Positions 13,943 to 21,895 of a DNA stretch of 27,248 nt are shown in pieces. Position 1 is the stretch's first letter, and each line of letters begins with the position of its first letter. Source of the DNA: JAQTNA01 sp043743785 (GTDB taxonomy: Bacteria; Pseudomonadota; Gammaproteobacteria; Burkholderiales; Rhodocyclaceae); the NCBI GenBank assembly GCA_043743785.1, contig JAYTVW010000053.1, positions 1 to 27,248 of the forward strand, in the 5' to 3' direction. The position numbers and the translations under genes were made by a program. The notes beneath the pieces are model-generated. The model saw only the letters and a list, made by a program, of their open reading frames with translations, was not told the origin of the DNA and searched no databases.

Positions 13943-16224
13943 TCTTCCCTGGCTGGTGCGAGCACGTCCCGACTGCCGGCGCCATTGGCAGCGGAGACGA
14001 GGCCGGATTTTTCCATTTGTTCGATCAAGCGGGCTGCCCGGTTGTAGCCAATGCGCAAGTTGCGCTGCACCAGGGAGATGGAGGGGCGCCGGGTCTTCAG
14101 CACCACTTCAACCGCCTGATCGTAGAGGGGGTCGGCTTCGGAACCCTCGGCCTCCGACAAGGCGTCGCCCGTCAGGGCAGCACCGCCTTCGACGCTTTCC
14201 GCGTCCAGAATCCCGTCCATGTACTCCACCGGCCCCAGGGCCTTCAGGTATTCCACCACCCGGTGCACCTCGTCGTCGGAGACGAAGGCGCCATGCATGC
14301 GCACCGGCTGGCCGGTGCCCGGCGCAAGGTAGAGCATGTCGCCCTGCCCCAGCAAGGCCTCGGCGCCCATCTGATCCAGGATCGTGCGGGAGTCGATCTT
14401 GGAGGACACCTGAAAGGACATGCGCGTGGGGATATTGGCCTTGATGAGGCCGGTAATGACATCCACCGAAGGACGCTGGGTGGCCAGAATGAGGTGGATG
14501 CCGGCGGCCCGGGCCTTCTGGGCCAGGCGGGCGATCAACTCCTCGATTTTCTTGCCGACCACCATCATGAGGTCCGCCAGTTCATCGATGATCACCACAA
14601 TGAAGGGCAGTTCTTCCAGGGGCTCCGGATTGTCGGGGGTGATGGTGAAGGGATTGGTCAGAGGCTTGCCGGCCTTCTCCGCTTCCTGCACCTTGTGGTT
14701 GAAGCCCGCCAGATTGCGCACGCCCATGGCGGACATGAGCTTGTAGCGCTTTTCCATTTCCGCCACGCACCAGTTGAGCGCGTTGGCGGCGTGCTTCATA
14801 TCCGTCACCACCGGCGCCAGCAGGTGCGGAATACCTTCGTAAATCGACAGTTCCAGCATCTTCGGGTCCACCAGAATGAGGCGCACCTTCTTCGGCTCGG
14901 ACTTGTAGAGGAGCGACAGGATCATGGCATTGATACCCACCGACTTGCCCGAACCGGTGGTGCCCGCCACCAGCAGGTGGGGGGTCTTGGCCAGGTCCGC
15001 CACCTTGGGCAGGCCGCCGATGTCCTTGCCCAGGGCCACGGTCAGGGGCGAATGCATGTCGTGGTAGGCATTCGAGCCAAGAATCTCGGACAGACGCACC
15101 ATCTGGCGCTTCGGGTTGGGCAGTTCCAGGCCCATGCAGGACTTGCCCGGGATGGTTTCCACCACCCGGATGCTCTGCACCGACAAGGCGCGGGCCAGGT
15201 CCTTCGCCAGGTTCAGTATCTGGGCGCCCTTCACCCCCACCGCCGGCTCGATCTCGAAGCGGGTGATGACCGGGCCGGGATAGGCGGCCAGTACCCGCAC
15301 TTCCACGCCGAAATCGTTGAGCTTTCTTTCGATGAGGCGGGAGGTGAATTCCAGGACTTCCGGCGCGGGCGGGTCCACGTCATGGGACGCTTCATCCAGC
15401 AGGGCCAGGGGCGGCAGCTTGCAGCCGGGGGTGATGTCGACAAACAGGGGCTTCTGGCGTTCCTTCTCGGCCCGCACGGATTTCGGCACCTCCACCACAG
15501 CCGGTTCGATGTGCAGGGGCGGTGTCGGTGCCGCCTCCTGCTTCTTGCGCACCACCACCGCCACATCTTCCCGGCGCTGAGCCACTTGCTTGCCAAGTTC
15601 CCGGTCCTTGTGGGCGTCCCAGGTCCGCTGGCTCGCGAACAGGGCGTGTTCCAGGCCATGCCCGAGGCGCTCCAGAATGCTTAGCCAGGACAGGCCGGTA
15701 AACAGGGAAAAGCCCACGCCCATGAGGCCCAGCAGGATCATGGTGCCGCCGGTGAAGCCAAGGAAGCGGGCAGCACTGGCGCCCACCTCGAAACCCAGCA
15801 TGCCCCCCGGCGCCAGGGGCAGGGACGCCTTGATGCTATGAAAGCGCAGAGCCTCCAGGCCGCAACTGGCCACCAGGAGCAGCAGGAAGCCCGCTGCGGC
15901 GATGAAGAACGGCCGCCGGTCATTCGCCCGCTCGCCGTTCAGGCGGCGGTAGCCGGCAATCACCAGGAACAACAGGAAAGCCACCCACCACCAGGCGGAG
16001 AGTCCGAACAGGTAAAGCAACACATCGGACAACCAGGCACCGAAGCGGCCCCCCGGATTGGCCACCTTATCCACCACGGAAACCCGGGACCAGCCCGGGT
16101 CCGCCCGGTTGTAGCCACCGAGGATCATGCCGAGGTAGACCGCAATGCCGCCGAGGACGAGCCAGCGCACCTCCTGCAGCAACTGGGCAATTTTCTCGGG
16201 GAGGGGCTGGGCAGGGGATCGCAC
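13939..16224 (-). CDS. ftsK: DNA translocase FtsK (short form)
   Basis: 761 aa, typical of the linker-poor FtsK/SpoIIIE proteins in Betaproteobacteria. It pumps chromosome ends across the closing septum and activates XerCD at dif. The N-terminus has about four or five membrane segments (residues 20-190, e.g. WWVAFLLFLVIAGYR). The motor has Walker A GTTGSGKS (421-428, Lys427) and Walker B IIDEL around Asp547. The C-terminal winged-helix gamma domain (DPLYDQAVEVVLKTRRPSIS and IGYNRAARLIEQME) reads KOPS sites. The start codon is GTG at 16224, and no strong Shine-Dalgarno sequence is visible. The stop overlaps the lolA start by four bases, implying coupling. Confidence 0.97.
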   Translation of the reverse strand: MRSPAQPLPEKIAQLLQEVRWLVLGGIAVYLGMILGGYNRADPGWSRVSVVDKVANPGGRFGAWLSDVLLYLFGLSAWWWVAFLLFLVIAGYRRLNGERANDRRPFFIAAAGFLLLLVASCGLEALRFHSIKASLPLAPGGMLGFEVGASAARFLGFTGGTMILLGLMGVGFSLFTGLSWLSILERLGHGLEHALFASQRTWDAHKDRELGKQVAQRREDVAVVVRKKQEAAPTPPLHIEPAVVEVPKSVRAEKERQKPLFVDITPGCKLPPLALLDEASHDVDPPAPEVLEFTSRLIERKLNDFGVEVRVLAAYPGPVITRFEIEPAVGVKGAQILNLAKDLARALSVQSIRVVETIPGKSCMGLELPNPKRQMVRLSEILGSNAYHDMHSPLTVALGKDIGGLPKVADLAKTPHLLVAGTTGSGKSVGINAMILSLLYKSEPKKVRLILVDPKMLELSIYEGIPHLLAPVVTDMKHAANALNWCVAEMEKRYKLMSAMGVRNLAGFNHKVQEAEKAGKPLTNPFTITPDNPEPLEELPFIVVIIDELADLMMVVGKKIEELIARLAQKARAAGIHLILATQRPSVDVITGLIKANIPTRMSFQVSSKIDSRTILDQMGAEALLGQGDMLYLAPGTGQPVRMHGAFVSDDEVHRVVEYLKALGPVEYMDGILDAESVEGGAALTGDALSEAEGSEADPLYDQAVEVVLKTRRPSISLVQRNLRIGYNRAARLIEQMEKSGLVSAANGAGSRDVLAPAREE

Positions 16225-16285
16225 GGAAGAGTTCTGCTGGCAGGTGCTTGAAAGAATGACAGGAAGCCTGCCGGGATGGAGGCGG

Positions 16286-16291
16286 ATTATA
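16286..16291 (-). promoter_or_regulatory. putative -10 element of the ftsK-lolA transcript
   Basis: A perfect TATAAT on the minus strand lies 61 bp before the ftsK GTG. No good -35 is visible at 16-18 bp, so an activator or weak -35 would be needed. Confidence 0.4.
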
Positions 16292-16408
16292 GACTATCGT
16301 CCGCCCGCCCACGCGCTGAGCGCCCGTCGCACACGGCGACAAAACATAGGCCTTTGGTCCTAGCAGCCGTCAGTTCGCGCAATGTCTGCCGGGAAAGAGC
16401 CGGTTTTC

Positions 16409-16417
16409 TGCTAGAAT
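16409..16417 (+). promoter_or_regulatory. putative extended -10 promoter of the DUF3579 gene
   Basis: TGCTAGAAT has the TGn extension and a -10 hexamer TAGAAT. It lies about 100 bp before the ATG at 16517. The -35 is unclear. Confidence 0.4.
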
Positions 16418-16491
16418 CCGCGCCGCGCTACAACGCTGCCATTTAACGTTGGGACGACGGTCAAACCCCGCACTCCCACCCTACAAAAGAA

Positions 16492-16508
16492 TGCCGCGAA
16501 CAGCGGCA
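16492..16508 (+). other. short hairpin in the DUF3579 leader
   Basis: TGCCGC / GCGGCA with a 5-base loop ends 8 bases before the ATG, in the place a Shine-Dalgarno sequence would occupy. None is visible, so it could modulate ribosome access. Confidence 0.35.
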
Positions 16509-16516
16509 CTATCCTC

Positions 16517-16840
16517 ATGTCGGAAAAAATTTACGACAACTTCGTCATCGTCGGACTCACCCTCGACGGCAAGAAATTCCGCCCCAGTGACTGGGCTGAT
16601 CGGCTATGCGGCATCATGTCGGTCTTTGGCGCGGAAAAAAAGATGACCTACTCGCCCTACGTGCGGCCTGGGCATCACGATCACGAGAAGGCGGTCTTTG
16701 TGGACGCCCGCATCCACGAGATCGAACCCCTGGCCTACCACTTCCTCCAGCACTTCGCCCGGGACAATCGGCTGCGCTGCATCTTCAGCGTCACGCCGAC
16801 ACCGGAAGAACTGAAACCCCTGGCGGATGCGGACGACTGA
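16517..16840 (+). CDS. DUF3579 family protein
   Basis: 107 aa, the usual length of this small conserved family that I know mainly from Betaproteobacteria. Recognised by FVIVGLTLDGKKFRPSDWAD, then GIMSVFG, YSPYVRPG, the line EIEPLAYHFLQHFARDNRLR and VTPTPEEL. Function is unknown. There is no signal peptide or membrane segment, so it is probably cytoplasmic. It is a single gene diverging from ftsK and convergent with rpsT. Confidence 0.9.
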   Translation: MSEKIYDNFVIVGLTLDGKKFRPSDWADRLCGIMSVFGAEKKMTYSPYVRPGHHDHEKAVFVDARIHEIEPLAYHFLQHFARDNRLRCIFSVTPTPEELKPLADADD

Positions 16841-16851
16841 CGCCCGGCTGC

Positions 16852-16912
16852 CTGTCGGGTTTTAACCCGACGACACCGGCCGGAGGTGTGTTGTCGGATT
16901 AAAACCCGACAG
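16852..16912. repeat. REP-like inverted pair (BIME) after the DUF3579 gene
   Basis: The arms CTGTCGGGTTTTAACCCGAC (16852-16871) and GTCGGATTAAAACCCGACAG (16893-16912) are reverse complements with one mismatch, and each is itself a palindrome. The 21-bp spacer adds GACACC / GGTGT pairing, so the whole can form a long hairpin or a cruciform. It begins 12 bases after the DUF3579 stop. Confidence 0.85.
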
Positions 16913-16941
16913 ACAGGGCGGCTCGAGACCCGCAAAACCCC

Positions 16942-16976
16942 CACAAAAAACACAAAAAGCCCCGGCGTACCGGAGC
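16942..16976 (-). terminator. rho-independent terminator of rpsT
   Basis: On the minus strand GCTCCGG - TACG - CCGGGGC (16976-16959) forms a 7-bp stem with one G-U pair. It is followed by TTTTTGTGTTTTTT. The other strand has only a weak U-run. Confidence 0.85.
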
Positions 16977-17061
16977 TTTATCGAGCCGATCCGCATGCTG
17001 ATACACGGATCGTGTGGCACGCCTGGCAGAGTCGCCCCCGCCCGGGCATACCGGGCGAAAC

Positions 17062-17328
17062 TTAGGCGGCCAGTGCCTTGATCGCGGCCGACAGGCGGCT
17101 CTTGTCGCGAGCAGCCTTGTTCTTGTGAACAATGCCCTTGTCCGCGATGCGGTCGATGGTGCCGACGGATGCCTGAAACTCCTGCAGTGCAGCGGCCTTG
17201 TCGCCAGCGGCGACTGCCTTCTTGACACGCTTGACGGCCGTGCGCAACTCGGAGCGCAGGCTCATGTTGCGGCCGCGTTGCTGGACTGCCTGACGGGCGC
17301 GTTTACGTGCTTGAGCGCTATTTGCCAT
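17062..17328 (-). CDS. rpsT: 30S ribosomal protein S20
   Basis: 88 aa, full length. It is a Lys/Arg/Ala-rich three-helix protein that binds 16S rRNA helix 44 and the 5' domain. MANSAQARKRARQAVQQRGR and the end ADKGIVHKNKAARDKSRLSA are the family signatures. It is monocistronic, with its own strong promoter and terminator. In E. coli S20 represses its own translation; nothing here tests that. Confidence 0.98.
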   Translation of the reverse strand: MANSAQARKRARQAVQQRGRNMSLRSELRTAVKRVKKAVAAGDKAAALQEFQASVGTIDRIADKGIVHKNKAARDKSRLSAAIKALAA

Positions 17329-17364
17329 GTTTGATTATTCCGGTAGGGCTTGAGAAAACGCGCG

Positions 17365-17393
17365 AGTATATGGACTTCGTCGCGACAGCACAA
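17365..17393 (-). promoter_or_regulatory. sigma70 promoter of rpsT
   Basis: On the minus strand TTGTGC (17388-17393) and TATACT (17365-17370) are separated by 17 bp. The -10 lies 37 bp before the ATG. Confidence 0.78.
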
Positions 17394-17696
17394 GGGGGAA
17401 ATACACGGAAAGCGCCAGCCTCTTCCTGCAGAACTGACATTCCCCTGTTAATTCAGGTGGTTCAGACGACAGCACAGGCTACACCAGCCAAACATTTTCC
17501 AGCCCCGGTGTGCTGGCAGACCTGCGACACCCGCCCTGTCCACCTACAATATCGCGGGGTACGGCCCCTGTCCGAGGGCACATAAACCGGCAATAGGCCA
17601 TTTGGTACGGGACCGCGCCGCTGTTTCCCGCTAAAATCCCCCCCTGCATACCACTGACAGGGTGCGACCCAGGTCCGCACCCGACTCCCTTCCTGC
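17394..17696. other. gene-free region between rpsT and the glycosyltransferase gene
   Basis: I see no reading frame with coding character, no tRNA and no repeat of the families found elsewhere. CGCTAAAATCC at about 17630-17640 could be a -10 (TAAAAT) for the downstream gene, but no matching -35 is visible. The immediate leader of the ATG at 17697 lacks a clear Shine-Dalgarno sequence. Confidence 0.4.
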
Positions 17697-19325
17697 ATGG
17701 TGTTCCGATACCCCCTCGCCTTCCCGCTCCGGGGCCTGCCCCTGGCCCTGCTGGCAGCACTCTATCTCCTGCCCGGCCTCGTCGGGCATGACCTCTGGAA
17801 GCCGGAGGACGCCCCAAGCATCGGGGTGGTGTACGCCATGCTCACGGAGGGCCACTGGCTCACCCCCCATCTGGCCGGCGAACCCTGGTACGCGCCCCCC
17901 CTGTATTACTGGTTCAGCGCCCTCACCAGCATGAGCTTCGGCTGGCTGCTGCCCCTGCATGACGCCGCCCGCCTGGCTTCCGGCCTTTTCGGCGCCCTGC
18001 TGCTGCTGGCGCTGGGCAATGCAGCCGAGGAACTCCACGGCACCACGCACCGCCGGGAAGCGATCCTCATCACCCTGGGCTGTCTGGGACTGTTTGTACA
18101 CATCCATGAGGCCCAACCCGCCCTGGCCACCCTGAGCTTCCTGGCCGCTTGCTGCTGGGGCCTGGCCCTGATGCCGCGCCTGGCCGGGTGGGGCGCCGGC
18201 ATCACCGGAGTGTCCATCGCCGGCGCCTTCCTGGCCGGTGGCCTGCCAGGCCTGCTCTTTACACTGCCGCTCCCCCTGCTGGCGCTGCTGCGGCCGGAAT
18301 GGCGCAAGTCGAGTGCCAGCATTTCCCTGGCCCTGATACTCGGCCTGGTGCTGGCGGCGCTCTGGCCCCTGGCACTGGCCTTGACGGAACCGGCCTACCT
18401 GAACAAATGGTGGCTACGCCAGGTGGGCGGCTTCAGCCCCAACCTGCACAACCCACTGGACTGGCTGGGCAACCTTGGTGGCTATCTCAGCCTGCTCTCC
18501 TGGTATGCCTGGCCCGCCCTACCCCTGGCCTTGTGGACCCTGTGGCGGGAAAGGCGGACACTGACGCGGCCCGGCATCCTGCTGCCCGGGACGCTGCTGC
18601 TGCTGGCCCTGCTCGTGCTCTCCGCACGCTTCGACGCCAGGAGCGCCAACGCCCTACCCCTGCTGGTGCCCTTGATCCTGCTGGCCGTGCCCGCCGCCGG
18701 CAAGCTGCGTCGGGGGGCAGCCAACGGTTTCGACTGGTTCGGCATGATGACCTTCAGCCTGGCCATCCTGCTTATCTGGGTAGGCTGGGCCGCCATGGCC
18801 TTCGGCACCCCCCCCCGCATCGCGGCCAACATCGCCCGGCTGGAGCCGGGTTTCGTCATGACCATCGCCCCCCTGCAGGTGGGGTTTGCCCTGGTGCTCA
18901 GCCTGGGGTGGCTGTGGCAGATATTCGAAGCGCCCCGCTCGCCCCTGCGCGGCATCACTCACTGGGCCTCCGGCATGGCGGTGCTGTGGGCCGTTAGCAT
19001 GGCCCTGTGGCTACCCGTCCTGGACTATGCCAAGTCCTACCGTCCGGTGGCGGACGACCTGGCCAAGCACATTCCCAAGGATAGAGGCTGCGTCTCCAGC
19101 CGGGCACTGGGCACATCTCAGCGGGCCGCATTCCATTATTTAGCGGGACTCCTGACGAAGCGCGAAAGCCTGCAGTCGGAACCGACCTGCGATCTACTTC
19201 TGGTCCAGGGCAGCACGCATGACACGAAAGGCTCCCCGGAACAGGGATGGGAGCAGCTATGGGAAGGCCGCCGCGCCGGCGACCGTGATGAAAGTTACCG
19301 CCTTTACCGCAGGATTCAGCCATGA
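17697..19325 (+). CDS. ArnT/PMT-like polytopic membrane glycosyltransferase
   Basis: 542 aa with about a dozen hydrophobic segments, the first at residues 10-30. The first periplasmic loop HDLWKPEDAPSIG, then WLTPHLAGEPWYAPPLYYW (about 54-72) is the hallmark of ArnT/GT83-type enzymes: an acidic pair after the first helix (E37-D38 here), then GEPWYxxPPLYYW. These enzymes transfer a sugar from a polyprenyl-phosphate carrier to lipid A, another glycan or a protein at the periplasmic face. The acceptor and sugar cannot be read from the sequence. The C-terminal ~100 residues form a soluble domain (CVSSRALGTSQRAAFHY). Its stop overlaps the pgi start by four bases (ATGA), so the two are co-translated, linking it loosely to sugar-phosphate supply. 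Confidence 0.88.
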   Translation: MVFRYPLAFPLRGLPLALLAALYLLPGLVGHDLWKPEDAPSIGVVYAMLTEGHWLTPHLAGEPWYAPPLYYWFSALTSMSFGWLLPLHDAARLASGLFGALLLLALGNAAEELHGTTHRREAILITLGCLGLFVHIHEAQPALATLSFLAACCWGLALMPRLAGWGAGITGVSIAGAFLAGGLPGLLFTLPLPLLALLRPEWRKSSASISLALILGLVLAALWPLALALTEPAYLNKWWLRQVGGFSPNLHNPLDWLGNLGGYLSLLSWYAWPALPLALWTLWRERRTLTRPGILLPGTLLLLALLVLSARFDARSANALPLLVPLILLAVPAAGKLRRGAANGFDWFGMMTFSLAILLIWVGWAAMAFGTPPRIAANIARLEPGFVMTIAPLQVGFALVLSLGWLWQIFEAPRSPLRGITHWASGMAVLWAVSMALWLPVLDYAKSYRPVADDLAKHIPKDRGCVSSRALGTSQRAAFHYLAGLLTKRESLQSEPTCDLLLVQGSTHDTKGSPEQGWEQLWEGRRAGDRDESYRLYRRIQP

Positions 19326-20938
19326 CCACACCACTTACCGAAACGCCCGCCTGGCTTGCCCTCAAGCAAGAAGGGGAAAGCCTCTGTACCAGCCACTTGA
19401 CGGCGCTGTTCGCACAAGACCCGCAACGCTTCGAGCACTTCTCCCTATCCCTCGCCGATCTGCTTTTTGATTTCTCCAAGCAACGCCTCACCCGCCAAAC
19501 CCTGGACAAGCTGCTGGCGTTGGCCGAGGCCCGCCAGTTGGCAGAGGGCATCCGCCGCATGGCGGACGGGGAACACATCAACAACACCGAAGACCGGGCC
19601 GTGCTGCACATGGCCCTGCGGGGAGCCGGTCCCTGGCAGGTGGACGGCAAGGATGTCACGAACGAGGTTGCCGAAACGCGCCAGCGCATGTACACACTGG
19701 TGGACGCCCTGCGCTCCGGCGCCATAACCGGCGCCACGGGCTTACCCATGCGTCGACTGGTGAACATCGGCATCGGCGGCTCGGACCTAGGTCCCCGCAT
19801 GGCCGCCCGGGCCCTGACCGACGCCGCATCCCCCCTGGCGGTGGACTTCGTCGCCAACGTGGACCCGGCGGAACTGGATGCAGTACTGGCCCGCGCCAAC
19901 CCGGCGGAAACCTTCTTTGTCGTATCGTCGAAGACCTTCACCACCGTGGAAACCCTGTCGAACGCCGCAGCCGCCCGGGAATGGATCGCCTCCCACCTGG
20001 GGGCGGACGCCGTGGCCAGCCATTTCGCTGCGGTCAGCAACAATGTGGCCGCCGCCCAGGCCTTCGGCATCGAGGCTGGACGGATTTTCCCCATGGCGGA
20101 CTGGGTCGGCGGGCGCTATTCCATGTGGTCCGCCATTGGTCTGCCCCTGGCCGCAGCCATCGGTAGCACAGGCTTTGCTGAATTGCTGGCGGGCGCGGCG
20201 GAAATGGACAGCCATTTCCGCACGGCACCTTTCGCCGAAAACCTGCCGGTCATCATGGGCCTGCTGGGCATCTGGAACACGGATTTCCTCGGCGCCGAAA
20301 CCCTGGCGGTGCTGCCCTACGCCCATGCCCTGGCGGACCTGCCCGCCTATCTGCAGCAACTGGAAATGGAAAGCAATGGCAAGCGGGTGACAAAGGAGGG
20401 GGCGCCGGTAGGGGTCGCCACCTCTCCCGTGCTGTGGGGCGGCACCGGCACCGTCGGCCAGCACGCCTTTCACCAACTGCTGTACCAGGGCACCCGCACC
20501 ATCCCGGTGGATTTCATCGTGGTGGCGGGACAGGACCGGCCGGCCCAACGGGTTCTGGTGGACAACGCCCTGGCCCAGAGCGCAGCCCTGATGGCGGGCA
20601 AGACCCTGGAAACCGCCACAAACGAGTTGCGTGCCAAGGGCCTGGATACAGCGGAGGTGACGCGCCTGGCGCCCCACATGGTCAGTCCCGGCAACCAACC
20701 CAGCTCCACCCTGCTGCTGCCAGCCCTGACGCCCCGCGCCCTGGGCCGCCTGGTGGCGCTTTTCGAACACAAGGTCTTCGTGCAGGGCTGGATCTGGGGC
20801 ATCAACAGCTTCGACCAATACGGCGTGGAACTGGGCAAGCAGATGGCCCGCAACATCGAGGCCATGCGCACCGCACCGGAGTCCCTGGACGCGTCCACCC
20901 GGGGCCTCATGGCAGCGGTGGATGCCTGCCGGGTTTGA
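19322..20938 (+). CDS. pgi: glucose-6-phosphate isomerase
   Basis: 538 aa, normal for bacterial PGI. It interconverts glucose 6-phosphate and fructose 6-phosphate in the cytoplasm. Both family signatures are present: DWVGGRYSMWSAIG, and GINSFDQYGVELGK with the catalytic Lys at its end. Other active-site stretches are NIGIGGSDLGP, SSKTFTT (phosphate binding), MESNGKR, and GTVGQHAFHQLLYQGT with the ring-opening His region. It overlaps the glycosyltransferase gene at its start. A REP-like repeat follows 26 bp after the stop. Confidence 0.98.
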   Translation: MTTPLTETPAWLALKQEGESLCTSHLTALFAQDPQRFEHFSLSLADLLFDFSKQRLTRQTLDKLLALAEARQLAEGIRRMADGEHINNTEDRAVLHMALRGAGPWQVDGKDVTNEVAETRQRMYTLVDALRSGAITGATGLPMRRLVNIGIGGSDLGPRMAARALTDAASPLAVDFVANVDPAELDAVLARANPAETFFVVSSKTFTTVETLSNAAAAREWIASHLGADAVASHFAAVSNNVAAAQAFGIEAGRIFPMADWVGGRYSMWSAIGLPLAAAIGSTGFAELLAGAAEMDSHFRTAPFAENLPVIMGLLGIWNTDFLGAETLAVLPYAHALADLPAYLQQLEMESNGKRVTKEGAPVGVATSPVLWGGTGTVGQHAFHQLLYQGTRTIPVDFIVVAGQDRPAQRVLVDNALAQSAALMAGKTLETATNELRAKGLDTAEVTRLAPHMVSPGNQPSSTLLLPALTPRALGRLVALFEHKVFVQGWIWGINSFDQYGVELGKQMARNIEAMRTAPESLDASTRGLMAAVDACRV

Positions 20939-20964
20939 TCTTGGGACCGGCTTCAGCCGGCCTT

Positions 20965-20986
20965 GTCGGGATGAAGCCCGACCTAC
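20965..20986 (-). repeat. REP-like palindrome after pgi
   Basis: GTCGGG-ATGAAG-CCCGAC followed by CTAC on the plus strand (GTAG on the minus strand). A related, weaker palindrome CCGGCTTCAGCCGG at 20948-20961 precedes it, possibly a degenerate partner. Confidence 0.82.
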
Positions 20987-21003
20987 AGGCCAGGGGAAAC
21001 AAG

Positions 21004-21615
21004 ATGAGGATGCCGGGACTGATGGCAAGAATTCTGCTGCTGACTACCCTACTGTTTCCGGCCATGGCCGGGGCGGAGCAGTACCAGGGCTACCTGATTC
21101 CCGGCAACTATGCCTCGCCCATGGCCATCGAACTCAAACTCAAGTTCGATGTCGACCTCGTCGCGGGAACGGTGCGTGCCAGCATGCCCTCCCCCATGGA
21201 CGGCAGGGTTACGGGAAGCCGCATGGGGGCGCTCTGTAACCTGACGCTCACCTTTGCTTCTTCCAACACCAAGGCGAATTTGCGCGGCCATTGCGACAAG
21301 GAAAACTTCGACGGCGATTACAAGCTCTACAGTGGCGACAACAAGAAACAAACGGGCCTGTTCAACCTGAAACACCAGAAAAAAGCAAAGTTGGGCAAGG
21401 CCACAGAGGAGGATGCCGGGCCGCAACTGTCCACGGCGGCCTGTATCAAGCGGAATGCGACTTGCCTCGGTGCCTGCCCGCGGGGCGACTACAACACCGA
21501 GTTCCTGTGCGCGAACGCCTGCCGGCACAAGAAATTGGCCTGCCAAGGCAAGATCAAGGCCAGCCGCAACGCCGCTGCAGAAGGAGGCGCTGCGGAAGAG
21601 GAAGACAATCCTTAA
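21004..21615 (+). CDS. small secreted Cys-rich protein of unknown function
   Basis: 203 aa. A signal peptide is clear: MARILLLTTLLFPAMAGA, with cleavage near AGA-EQ (residue 24). The mature part has a beta-rich segment with Cys78 and Cys97, a Lys-rich stretch (KHQKKAKLGK), then a Cys cluster at 147, 154, 158, 169, 173 and 180, and a low-complexity acidic tail (AAEGGAAEEEDNP). Eight cysteines suggest four disulfides in the periplasm or outside. I do not recognise the family. The start at 21004 has AGGGG eight bases upstream; the upstream open frame has no coding support. Between pgi and this gene there is only REP DNA. Confidence 0.78.
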   Translation: MRMPGLMARILLLTTLLFPAMAGAEQYQGYLIPGNYASPMAIELKLKFDVDLVAGTVRASMPSPMDGRVTGSRMGALCNLTLTFASSNTKANLRGHCDKENFDGDYKLYSGDNKKQTGLFNLKHQKKAKLGKATEEDAGPQLSTAACIKRNATCLGACPRGDYNTEFLCANACRHKKLACQGKIKASRNAAAEGGAAEEEDNP

Positions 21616-21694
21616 CCGCCATGGCCTTGGCCCGCCTGACGGGTACGGCTGGCGCCCCGCTCAGAGGCTGTGAAAATATCGAAAAAGCGATTTG

Positions 21695-21871
21695 AACCGC
21701 AGAGGCGCGGAGGCGCAGAGAAAACCAGTCGAAATCTGCATACCCGTTTTCTTTTTTACTGAAATCTCAACCCACTATTTTATAAAACGCTACCTTTTGC
21801 CGTGGAGCGTTCCTGGTCTGTGCCCAAGCTGGTTTTCTTTGCGTTCCTTTGCGTCTTCGCGCCTTTGCGGT
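21695..21871. repeat. long inverted-repeat element, CGCAGAGG type
   Basis: The left arm (21695-21728) starts AACCGCAGAGGCGCGGAGGC and ends GAGAAAACCAG. The right arm (21829-21871) starts CTGGTTTTCTTTGCG and ends TTTGCGGT, an imperfect reverse complement. The interior is AT-rich and non-coding. Outer TGTGAAAAT (21669-) and ATTTTTCACAC (to about 21893) may extend the pairing. It occupies the convergent gap between the Cys-rich gene and the ABC transporter. Confidence 0.75.
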
Positions 21872-21895
21872 GATATCTGAATTTTTCACACACGC

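Noticed and set aside
13870..15684. 604-codon open frame on the plus strand
   Set aside because: It is antisense to ftsK. The His/Gln/Gly-rich composition is a codon-bias artefact.
16855..16912. BIME as the rho-independent terminator of the DUF3579 gene
   Set aside because: Neither hairpin is followed by a U-run.
20434..20995. upstream extension of the Cys-rich protein frame through pgi
   Set aside because: It overlaps the conserved 3' half of pgi in another frame. The signal peptide and ribosome site place the start at 21004.
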